NCBI RefSeq assembly: GCF_002007605.1
Contig: NZ_CP019799.1
Location: forward strand, 2,892,001-2,956,000
DNA length: 64,000 bases
Direction: 5' to 3'
DNA from: Cellvibrio sp. PSBB023
GTDB lineage: Bacteria; Pseudomonadota; Gammaproteobacteria; Pseudomonadales; Cellvibrionaceae
Below are positions 8,604 through 15,565 of the stretch, in pieces; within the stretch, counting starts at the first letter, position 1, and every line of letters starts with the position of its first letter. A program made the position numbers and the translations under genes. Under the pieces are notes generated by a model. It was given only the letters and a program-made list of their open reading frames with translations, was not told the origin of the DNA and searched no databases.

Positions 8604-9287
8604 ATGAATTACACAACAAAAAACTTGGATAATAATCCTGGCTCAACGACTGAGCGGATTTTGTTCAGGCTCAAATCGAAGGGACCCGCCTCCACGGCTG
8701 TACTTGCGCAAGAACTGGAAATGACGGCGGAAGCAGGACGCTTGCAGATACAAAAGCTGCTGGCGGCAGGCTTGATTGAAGGCCAAACAGAATCAAGCAA
8801 TGGCGCTGGCCGCCCAAAACAACTGTGGCAGCTCACCTCAGCCGGTTATTCCCGCTTCCCCGATTCCCATGCACAACTAGCCGTGCAGTTAATTGCCTCG
8901 GTAAATACCCTGTTTGGCACACAGGGCATGGAGCAACTTATCCAGCAGCGGGAAAACGCTATGCGGGCGACCTACATGGAAGCCTGTAACCCGCTGCCGG
9001 ACATCGAACACAAACTAACCCGACTGGCAGAGCTACGCGAAAACGAAGGGTATATGGCTCGCGTAGAAACCGATGGCGAGGACTGGTTATTAATTGAAGA
9101 TCATTGCCCGATTTGCGCAGCAGCGACCAGTTGCCAAGCGTTTTGCCGCTCGGAGTTGCAATTATTCCAAACGGTATTAGGGAGCAGGGTAAGCGTAGAA
9201 CGCGAGGAATATTTACTGTCCATGGGGCGCCGCTGCGTGTATCGGATTCGCTTGATAGAAGAAAATAAAAAAGGGCAAATCAAATAA
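8604..9287 (+). CDS. Winged-helix regulator with C-terminal cysteine cluster (SufR-like)
   Basis: 227 residues. The N-terminal winged helix (TERILFRLKSKGPASTAVLAQELEMT..., split: recognition part AEAGRLQIQKLLAAGLIEG and wing GAGRPKQLWQLT) is followed by a helical middle. The C-terminal sensor domain has a C-x2-C-x5-C-x3-C cluster (HCPICAAATSCQAFCRSEL). Family members with such cysteines (SufR-like) bind an iron-sulfur cluster and sense iron or redox state, so the same is likely here. Its only Shine-Dalgarno-like sequence (AGGG) lies inside the operator arm, so bound protein would also cover its own promoter and leader. It is divergent from the MFS exporter; its 3' end overlaps the nirD terminator. 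Confidence 0.75.
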   Translation: MNYTTKNLDNNPGSTTERILFRLKSKGPASTAVLAQELEMTAEAGRLQIQKLLAAGLIEGQTESSNGAGRPKQLWQLTSAGYSRFPDSHAQLAVQLIASVNTLFGTQGMEQLIQQRENAMRATYMEACNPLPDIEHKLTRLAELRENEGYMARVETDGEDWLLIEDHCPICAAATSCQAFCRSELQLFQTVLGSRVSVEREEYLLSMGRRCVYRIRLIEENKKGQIK

Positions 9288-9294
9288 TTTGCCC
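9265..9294 (-). terminator. Terminator of the cobA-nirBD operon
   Basis: Perfect 8-bp stem GGGCAAAT / ATTTGCCC with a 6-base loop, followed by six T on the minus strand. It overlaps the last codons and stop of the convergent regulator gene and lies about 70 bases after the nirD stop. Confidence 0.7.
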
Positions 9295-9361
9295 GTGAAA
9301 GCGACCATGAAGCAGTCGAAGAAGAAGGATACTCACAAGTAAAAACGGTGCCGCTAAAAAC

Positions 9362-9694
9362 TCACGCTTGCACTTGCACCAAACCGTCATCCACCCGCAC
9401 CGGAAATACCGTCAGGGTGTACTCAGGCTTTTCCAAACACTCGCCGGTGCGCAGGTTGTAGTGCTCTTTGTAGAGTGGCGATGCCACGACTACCTCATCA
9501 CCAATCGAACCGATAATACCGCGCGACAATACATTCGCCTCGCCGATAGGATCGTAGTTACTGATGGCAAAAATTTCATTCAAGCGGCGCGAGCGGAAAA
9601 TCGCGACCTGCTGATGATTTACAAGCGCACAGACGCCAGTATCCGGCATTAAGTCATCAATCTCGCACACGCTAATCCAGGGTTTTTCACTCAT
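9362..9694 (-). CDS. nirD: Nitrite reductase (NADH) small subunit NirD
   Basis: 110-residue Rieske-fold subunit of the cytoplasmic assimilatory NADH-nitrite reductase. The fold is recognisable (WISVCEIDDLMPDTGVCALVNHQQVAIF, then NYDPIGEANVLSRGIIG and ASPLYKEHYNLRTGECLE). It lacks the cysteine/histidine pairs that bind a 2Fe-2S cluster, which is normal for NirD. The start at 9694 gives the family's usual length; the open frame extends further upstream through a repeat element and those codons are not protein-like. It follows nirB by 124 bases in the cobA-nirB-nirD operon. The repeat between the two genes is unusual. Confidence 0.92.
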   Translation of the reverse strand: MSEKPWISVCEIDDLMPDTGVCALVNHQQVAIFRSRRLNEIFAISNYDPIGEANVLSRGIIGSIGDEVVVASPLYKEHYNLRTGECLEKPEYTLTVFPVRVDDGLVQVQA

Positions 9695-9730
9695 GATTTT
9701 TCTCACTAAAAATTGATTCGTAGCGCTATT

Positions 9731-9812
9731 AACTCCTCCCGTTGAAAAAGGGAGGTTGGGAGGGATTAGAAAAAAGCGAATCCCCCTAGCCCTCTTTTTC
9801 AAAGGGGGAGTT
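9731..9812. repeat. Long imperfect inverted-repeat element between nirB and nirD
   Basis: The left arm 9731-9767 begins AACTCCTCCCGTTGAAAAAG and the right arm 9779-9812 ends TTTTTCAAAGGGGGAGTT. The arms are imperfect reverse complements over about 35 bases, with an 11-base spacer. The element almost fills the 124-base nirB-nirD gap and would fold into a long hairpin in the transcript. The G/C-block plus TTGAAAAAG pattern looks like a dispersed palindromic intergenic repeat rather than a terminator, as no T-run follows in the operon direction. No second copy was noticed in this window. Confidence 0.75.
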
Positions 9813-9818
9813 GATGCA

Positions 9819-12359
9819 TTAATCCACCAACTCTACAAACTGAATAGAACTATTGCTGCGCTCTTCGGCGGTGGCCGGGCGAATTTGTTCGCGCTCGACG
9901 ACATACGCCAAATGACTATCGGTAGCATTAGTATTAATAAAATGTTTAAAGCGTTTTTGCAGCGCTTCATTTTCGACAGTGGTTTTCCATTCGCATTGGT
10001 ATTGGCTGATGTTGTAAGCCATTTGCGCTTCCAGTTCGGCACAGATTGACAACTTATCGTCAATCACCACTTTTTTCAGGTAGGCCAACCCACCCTCCAG
10101 ATTTTCCAGCCATACGGATGTACGCTGCAAACGGTCAGCGGTGCGGATATAAAACATCATAATGCGGTCGATGTATTGAATGAGCGTGACATCATCCAAG
10201 CCAGTGGCAAATAAATCGGCGTGGCGCGGGCGCATGCCGCCATTGCCGCACACGTATAAACTCCAGCCGGTTTCGGTGGCAATCACACCAAAATCCTTGG
10301 ATTGCGCTTCCGCACATTCGCGTGTGCAACCGGATACGCCAAATTTAATTTTGTGTGGCGCGCGCACGCCCTTGTAGCGATTCTCCAACTCAATGGCCAT
10401 GCCCACAGAATCCAATACACCGTAGCGACACCAGGTGCTGCCCACGCAGGATTTCACCGTGCGCAGGGATTTACCGTAAGCGTGACCAGTTTCAAAACCG
10501 GCATCCACCAACACTTTCCAAATAGCGGGTAATTGATGCAACTGCGCGCCGAATAAATCGATGCGTTGGCCGCCGGTAATTTTGGTATAGAGTTTGTATT
10601 CTTTCGCAACCTGACCTAACACGATCAGTTTATCGGGCGTGATTTCACCACCGGCGATACGCGGCACAATGGAATAGGTTCCATCTTTTTGCATATTGCC
10701 CAGGAAAATATCGTTGGTGTCTTGCAGGCCGATGTGTTTTTCATCCAACACAAATTCATTCCAGAAAGCCGCCAGAATAGAAGCCACTGCGGGTTTGCAA
10801 ATCTCGCAGCCCAGGCCATGGCCGTGTTCATCCAACAGATGGTCAAAGGTTTTGATTTTTTTGATGCGTACAATATCCGCCAATTCCTGCCGGGAGTGTG
10901 GGAAGTGTTCGCAAATATGATTGCTCACTTCAACGCCCAGTTTTTTCAATTCAGCATCCATGACTTGTTTGGTGAGCGCCGTGCAACCACCACAGCCGGT
11001 TGATGCTTTGGTGATGGTTTTGATATCGCCCATCGTGCGCGCACCGTTTTGTACCGAACAGCAAATTGCGCCTTTGCTAACATCGTAGCAGGAGCAAATC
11101 ATCGCGGTTTCCGGCAGTGCATCCACACCAATCGCCATACCGCTACCATCGACATTTGGCAGAATTAAACTGTTGGGATCATCCGGTAAATCCATGCCAT
11201 TCACACAGATTTGTTGCAGTGTGCCGTAGGCTTCTACATCGCCCACCAGTACCGCGCCCAATAATTTTTTCTTATCGGCCGATACCACAAGGCGTTTGTA
11301 AACTTCGTCCACATCATTGCTATAGGTGTAGCTGAGTGAACCGGGTGTTGCGCCCTGCGCATCGCCAATCGATGCCACATCAACACCGAGTAATTTTAAT
11401 TTGGTGCTCATATCCGCACCGGTGAATTGTTCGCTGCCGCCAGTGATATGGGACAGCGCCACTTTTGCCATTTGGTAGCCGGGGGCAACCAATCCAAAAA
11501 TGCGATTGTTCCACAGCGCGCATTCGCCAATGGCATAAATATCGTTTGCCGTGGTTTGGCAGTGGTTGTCCACAATAATGCCACCGCGCTCACCAACACC
11601 CAGGCCACATTTGCGTGCAAGTTCATCCTGTGGGCGAATGCCAGCGGAGAACAAAATCATATCGGTTTCCAAATGGCTGCCATCGGCAAAATTCATGCGA
11701 TAGCGCGCATCTGTGCCTGCGACAATCTCAGTGGTCGCTTTTTGCGTGTGAACTTTTACGCCGATGGCTTCAATTTTACGACGCAATAATTTACCGCCGC
11801 CGTCATCCAGTTGCACCGCCATCAAGCGCGGTGCAAATTCCACCACATGGGTTTCAAGGCCTGCGGCTTTCAGTGCGGCGGCCGCTTCCAACCCCAGCAG
11901 TCCGCCACCCACCACAACTCCAATTTTACTGACGCTGGCGGAACGGGTAATAGCTTCCAGATCTTCAATGGTGCGATACACCAAACAGTGTTCGCCATTA
12001 TTACCGGCGATAGGCGGAACAAAAGGGAAGGAGCCCGTCGCGAGAATTAATTTGTCATAGCCTTCGCGTCGCCCGGACGCGGTGATAACTTCTTTATTGT
12101 CGATATCCAGATCAACCACTTTATCTTTTAAAATAAATTCAACCTGATGGTCGCGGTAATACGCTTCGCTGGTCAGCATTAAATCATCTGCGGTTGAGCC
12201 GGAAAAATATTTGGAGAGCTGCACGCGATCATAAGCCAGGCGCGGCTCCTCCGAAAAAGTAACCACCTGGTATTGATCTGCATCCCCATGATTGACCAGA
12301 TTGTCGATAAACTTGTGCCCCACCATGCCATTGCCAACGACAACAATACGCTTTTTCAT
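9819..12359 (-). CDS. nirB: Nitrite reductase (NADH) large subunit NirB
   Basis: 846-residue catalytic subunit that reduces nitrite to ammonium with NAD(P)H in the cytoplasm. In order: an FAD/NAD pyridine-nucleotide oxidoreductase domain (VVVGNGMVGHKF; second nucleotide motif GVVVGGGLLGLEAA), a BFD-like 2Fe-2S domain with ICSCYDVSKGAIC and STGCGGC, and the nitrite/sulfite reductase ferredoxin-like half domains. The siroheme/4Fe-4S cysteines are at SCVGSTWCRYG and SGCTRECAE. ATG 12359 follows GAGG; upstream in-frame codons are not conserved-looking. It sits between cobA, which makes the siroheme precursor, and nirD. Length and motifs are complete. Confidence 0.95.
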   Translation of the reverse strand: MKKRIVVVGNGMVGHKFIDNLVNHGDADQYQVVTFSEEPRLAYDRVQLSKYFSGSTADDLMLTSEAYYRDHQVEFILKDKVVDLDIDNKEVITASGRREGYDKLILATGSFPFVPPIAGNNGEHCLVYRTIEDLEAITRSASVSKIGVVVGGGLLGLEAAAALKAAGLETHVVEFAPRLMAVQLDDGGGKLLRRKIEAIGVKVHTQKATTEIVAGTDARYRMNFADGSHLETDMILFSAGIRPQDELARKCGLGVGERGGIIVDNHCQTTANDIYAIGECALWNNRIFGLVAPGYQMAKVALSHITGGSEQFTGADMSTKLKLLGVDVASIGDAQGATPGSLSYTYSNDVDEVYKRLVVSADKKKLLGAVLVGDVEAYGTLQQICVNGMDLPDDPNSLILPNVDGSGMAIGVDALPETAMICSCYDVSKGAICCSVQNGARTMGDIKTITKASTGCGGCTALTKQVMDAELKKLGVEVSNHICEHFPHSRQELADIVRIKKIKTFDHLLDEHGHGLGCEICKPAVASILAAFWNEFVLDEKHIGLQDTNDIFLGNMQKDGTYSIVPRIAGGEITPDKLIVLGQVAKEYKLYTKITGGQRIDLFGAQLHQLPAIWKVLVDAGFETGHAYGKSLRTVKSCVGSTWCRYGVLDSVGMAIELENRYKGVRAPHKIKFGVSGCTRECAEAQSKDFGVIATETGWSLYVCGNGGMRPRHADLFATGLDDVTLIQYIDRIMMFYIRTADRLQRTSVWLENLEGGLAYLKKVVIDDKLSICAELEAQMAYNISQYQCEWKTTVENEALQKRFKHFINTNATDSHLAYVVEREQIRPATAEERSNSSIQFVELVD

Positions 12360-12428
12360 ATATGCCTCACGGTCGTGAATTTTTTTACTTGCTAATGTGT
12401 GATTCGGCTGCGCTATCAATCAAAAAGA

Positions 12429-13304
12429 TCAAGCCAAAAGGTATTGCGCATCGGCCCCATGTAATTGCACCTGTGCCTGCAATTTTTCTTTCATGCGTAC
12501 CACCTCGCCAACAATAATTAATGCCGGTGATTTCACCTGTGCGCGAATAACCTCTGCCGGAAAATCGCGGAGGTTGGAGATAATGTCGCGCTGGTCGCTA
12601 CGGCACCCGTTTTCGATAATGGCAACGGGTGTATCGTCCGCCAAACCACCGGCCAATAATTGGCTGGCAATTTCGTCGGCGCGGGTCAGCCCCATGTAGA
12701 ACACCAGAGTGTGATTCAGTTGTGCCAGTGCGTTCCAATTCACATCCAAACGTTTTTCGGCGTGCCCTGTTACAAAGGTGCAGCCTTGGGATAAACCGCG
12801 ATGGGTCAAGGGGATGTCGGCATAGGTACTGCAACCCGATGCCGAGGTAATACCGGGAATAACCTCGGCAACGACACCCGCGCTGCGCAAGGCCAACAAT
12901 TCTTCGCCGCCGCGACCAAAGACAAAGGGGTCACCACCTTTAAGGCGACAGACATTCAAACCGGCACGTGCTTGCGTCACCAACAATTGATTCAATTCTT
13001 CTTGCGGGATGCTGTGCTGGTTTTTTGCTTTGCCAACGTAATAGGCAGGAATATGGCTGGGAAATAGTGCGCGAATATCGGCGCTGACCAAATAGTCGTA
13101 AAAAATAATATCGGCAGTATTGATGGCGCGCAGGGCTTTCAGGGTTAGCAATTCCGCATCGCCCGGGCCAGCGCCCACCAACCACACTTTCCCCGCCGCT
13201 GATGCGCTGGCACGTCCGCGACTGTCGCCGATTTTTTGCGCGCGCGATGTTTTCAGCATCGCCGAGGGAAGGGTTTCTACACTGGCTTTGAAAAAATTGT
13301 TCAT
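12429..13304 (-). CDS. cobA: Uroporphyrinogen-III C-methyltransferase
   Basis: 291 residues. It methylates uroporphyrinogen III twice with SAM to give precorrin-2, the precursor of the siroheme needed by NirB. Family motifs are present: VWLVGAGPGDAELLTLKALRA near residue 40, GGDPFVFGRGGEE in the middle, PGITSASG, and THRG...VTGH. It is a stand-alone SUMT (CobA/NasF/NirE type) without the CysG dehydrogenase-chelatase domain, so another enzyme must finish siroheme. The start at 13304 has AGGTGG 5 bases upstream. It is the first gene of the cobA-nirB-nirD operon, 69 bases before nirB. Confidence 0.93.
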   Translation of the reverse strand: MNNFFKASVETLPSAMLKTSRAQKIGDSRGRASASAAGKVWLVGAGPGDAELLTLKALRAINTADIIFYDYLVSADIRALFPSHIPAYYVGKAKNQHSIPQEELNQLLVTQARAGLNVCRLKGGDPFVFGRGGEELLALRSAGVVAEVIPGITSASGCSTYADIPLTHRGLSQGCTFVTGHAEKRLDVNWNALAQLNHTLVFYMGLTRADEIASQLLAGGLADDTPVAIIENGCRSDQRDIISNLRDFPAEVIRAQVKSPALIIVGEVVRMKEKLQAQVQLHGADAQYLLA

Positions 13305-13481
13305 TGCACCACCTGCCTGTTGTTTACCAACAGGGAATTGCAAACGCGATGCCACAACCATTTTTTTCTAAAAAAAATTTATTTTCCTTTTTATTTCATG
13401 TGCTTATAAAAATCCTTGGCGCACACGCTGATATTTTCACAATCATTTCTCTGGGGAAAAATTTCGCTTTATGTTTTTTAT

Positions 13482-13576
13482 TGGTGCAAATGCGCACCAG
13501 ATAAATGCAAATTGGCAAAATTTATTTTTAAATAAATGCACCAATTAAAAACAAAGTGATGGTGCACTGCGCACCA
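13482..13576. promoter_or_regulatory. Cluster of five TGGTGC/GCACCA hexamers
   Basis: Hexamers lie at 13482-13487 (TGGTGC), 13494-13499 (GCACCA), 13539-13544 (GCACCA), 13560-13565 (TGGTGC) and 13571-13576 (GCACCA). Two pairs form inverted repeats TGGTGC-N6-GCACCA and TGGTGC-N5-GCACCA. The hexamer equals the NtrC half-site, but the arms face the opposite way to the usual GCACC-N5-GGTGC dyad. It is likely a binding array for a nitrogen or nitrate regulator of cobA-nirBD. Confidence 0.5.
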
Positions 13577-13721
13577 CAATCAGCCATTATTGGTTTTTTA
13601 GGCAAAGAACACCTGGTTTAATCCGTTGCAGCCAAACCAAGTCGGTTAAAAATATCTTCATCTATCGCGTTGCAGAGGTTTAGACTGTTGCTAATCCCCA
13701 TTTTGGAACAGGGTTTGAATC

Positions 13722-13745
13722 GCTCAAGGGATAAACTCCTTGAGC
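13722..13745 (+). promoter_or_regulatory. Hairpin in the moaA leader
   Basis: Perfect stem GCTCAAGG / CCTTGAGC with an 8-base loop, about 50 bases before the moaA start. It is not followed by a T-run. It could be a leader control element; it does not resemble the Moco riboswitch as I remember it. Confidence 0.4.
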
Positions 13746-13797
13746 AGGACAGGATTGCTCGTTAGAGTTGCAAGCCCATCAGGAACAGCATCTCCCT

Positions 13798-14793
13798 ATG
13801 CCTTTAATCGATAGCTTCGGTCGAACCATCAATTACGTGCGCCTGTCAGTCACTGACCGCTGTGACCTGCGCTGCGTTTACTGCATGGCCGAGGAGATGC
13901 AATTCTTACCGCGCCGCGAGGTTCTCAGCATTGAGGAACTTGCGCTGCTGGGCGAAACCTTCGTAGCGCTGGGGGTCAGCAAATTGCGTATTACCGGCGG
14001 CGAGCCGCTGGTGCGTAAAGGCACCCTGGATTTACTGCAACGCCTCGGCCAATTGGACGGACTGCATGAGCTTTGCCTCACCACTAACGGCACCCACCTG
14101 CCGCAGTACGCCAAGGCGATCAGGGACGCTGGCGTCAACCGCATTAACATCAGCCTCGATAGCCTGAACCCCGCGCGCTTTCGCCAACTCACCCGCTTCG
14201 GCGATCTACAGCAAGTGCTGGACGGTATTAAAGCTGCACAGGATGCGGGCTTCGAGCGTATCAAACTCAACTGTGTTGCCCTGAAACACTACAACGCCGA
14301 CGAAGTGCCAGCGCTGGTGCAATTTGCATTGAGTGAAGGGCTGGATATCAGTTTTATCGAAGAGATGCCGCTCGGGCGTATTGATGAACATGGGCGCGCC
14401 GCCGAGTTTGTCAGCAGCGATGAATTGCGTAGCGCCATCAGCCAGCATCATTTATTGCAGCCAGTACTCAACCGCAGCGATGCCGACGCAGGACCCGCAC
14501 GTTACTGGCAAGCACAGGGCTACCAGTCGCGTATTGGTTTTATCTCGCCCCACTCCGACAACTTTTGTGGCAATTGCAACCGTGTGCGCGTCACTGCTAC
14601 CGGTCGCTTATTGTTGTGTTTGGGACAAGAAAACAGCGTTGATTTACGCGAGGTATTGCGCGCAAGTGAAAATCCGCAGCAAGAAGTGCGCACGCGCATT
14701 ATCAACGCCATGCAGCACAAACCGGAAAAACATACCTTTGATTTAAATGATGAACCGCAAATTGTGCGGTTCATGAATATGACTGGAGGCTAG
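13798..14793 (+). CDS. moaA: GTP 3',8-cyclase MoaA
   Basis: 331-residue radical SAM enzyme that converts GTP to cyclic dehydro-GTP, the first step of molybdopterin synthesis. The N-terminal cluster C-x3-C-x2-C is at CDLRCVYC; GGEPLVRKG is the SAM-binding GGE motif; the C-terminal second cluster is CGNC...LLC; and the protein ends in the conserved GG (NMTGG) used in catalysis. ATG 13798 is chosen because homologues begin LIDSFGR; a TTG 30 bases earlier also keeps the frame. It precedes moaB with a single-base gap and is divergent from nitrite reductase, which suits a nitrate assimilation setting because nitrate reductase needs Moco. Confidence 0.95.
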   Translation: MPLIDSFGRTINYVRLSVTDRCDLRCVYCMAEEMQFLPRREVLSIEELALLGETFVALGVSKLRITGGEPLVRKGTLDLLQRLGQLDGLHELCLTTNGTHLPQYAKAIRDAGVNRINISLDSLNPARFRQLTRFGDLQQVLDGIKAAQDAGFERIKLNCVALKHYNADEVPALVQFALSEGLDISFIEEMPLGRIDEHGRAAEFVSSDELRSAISQHHLLQPVLNRSDADAGPARYWQAQGYQSRIGFISPHSDNFCGNCNRVRVTATGRLLLCLGQENSVDLREVLRASENPQQEVRTRIINAMQHKPEKHTFDLNDEPQIVRFMNMTGG

Positions 14794-14794
14794 T

Positions 14795-15325
14795 GTGTCA
14801 TCCCAAAAAGAATTCGAACCCTTAAATATTTGTGTGCTCACCGTATCCGATACCCGCAACCTGGAGACCGATACCTCCGGCCAAAAATTGCAGGATTTGC
14901 TAAGCGCCGCCGGCCATCGATTGCATGACCGCAAGCTGGTGATTGACGATATTTACCAAATCCGCGCGGCGCTCTCCAACTGGATTGTCGACCCACTGGC
15001 GCAAGTGGTGCTGATTACTGGCGGCACCGGTTTTGCGGGGCGCGATTCTACGGTTGAAGCAGTCACACCGCTGTTTGATAAAACCGTGGTCGGGTTTGGC
15101 GAGTTGTTCCGCCAGGTCTCCTATGAAGAGATAGGCACTTCTACTATTCAATCTCGCGCTACCGCTGGCCTTGCCAATCGCACCCTGATTTTTTGCCTGC
15201 CCGGCTCCACCGGCGCTTGCACCACTGCCTGGACAAACATCATTGCCGACCAGCTTGATGCTCGCCACCGCCCCTGCAATTTCGTAGGGCAATTGCGCCT
15301 CGAAAACCCGTCACCCCAGAGTTAA
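14795..15325 (+). CDS. moaB: Molybdenum cofactor biosynthesis protein MoaB
   Basis: 176-residue MogA/MoaB-family protein that adenylylates or handles molybdopterin before metal insertion. Recognisable features are the N-terminal strand NICVLTVSDTRNLETDTSGQ, the phosphate-binding ITGGTGFAGRDSTVEA, the segment GFGELFRQVSYEEIGTS, and FCLPGSTGACTTAW. It starts with GTG directly behind the moaA stop, with GGAGG 6 bases upstream inside moaA, so the two are cotranscribed and coupled. Length is normal for the family. Confidence 0.93.
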   Translation: MSSQKEFEPLNICVLTVSDTRNLETDTSGQKLQDLLSAAGHRLHDRKLVIDDIYQIRAALSNWIVDPLAQVVLITGGTGFAGRDSTVEAVTPLFDKTVVGFGELFRQVSYEEIGTSTIQSRATAGLANRTLIFCLPGSTGACTTAWTNIIADQLDARHRPCNFVGQLRLENPSPQS

Positions 15326-15565
15326 ACGCACCAAATCGCACCACTCTGTGCACCAGCGCGCCCAACCCTGCACCCAAACAGGGAGCGGCGTTGCGCGCGC
15401 CACCGGTTCTTTCAAAAAATCCGTCTTATATGGCGCCTGCACCGCCACTGGCAGCCGGTTAAACCAGCTAAATAAGATTAATTGGTTGCGACTGGCAAGC
15501 TAATTGCAATTTGTATAAGCCCGACTTGTTTTAGCGCGTTTTGATGTACCTACGAGCATGCATCC

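Larger units (their letters stand above)
13305..13797. other. Divergent control region between cobA-nirBD and moaAB
   Basis: About 490 AT-rich bases with no supported gene. They hold five TGGTGC/GCACCA hexamers (13482-13576), an AT-rich palindrome near 13520-13537, and an 8-bp hairpin at 13722-13745 close to moaA. Both promoters must lie here. No convincing sigma-54 -24/-12 element, FNR box or Moco riboswitch could be identified by eye. Confidence 0.6.

Noticed and set aside
9500..9802. N-terminally extended NirD of 146 residues
   Set aside because: The extra codons are encoded by the intergenic inverted-repeat element and are not part of the family.
13484..13500. Possible sigma-54 promoter (TGGTGCGCATTTGCA on the minus strand)
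   Set aside because: GG and GC are separated by 9 instead of 10 bases and the -24 element deviates; better explained by the hexamer repeats.
13705..13730. Possible FNR/Anr box TTGAATCGCTCAA before moaA
   Set aside because: The spacer between TTGA and TCAA is 5 instead of 6 bases, and the match is otherwise weak.
13600..13797. Moco riboswitch before moaA
   Set aside because: Only one simple hairpin is visible; the multi-stem arrangement expected for the motif could not be built by eye.
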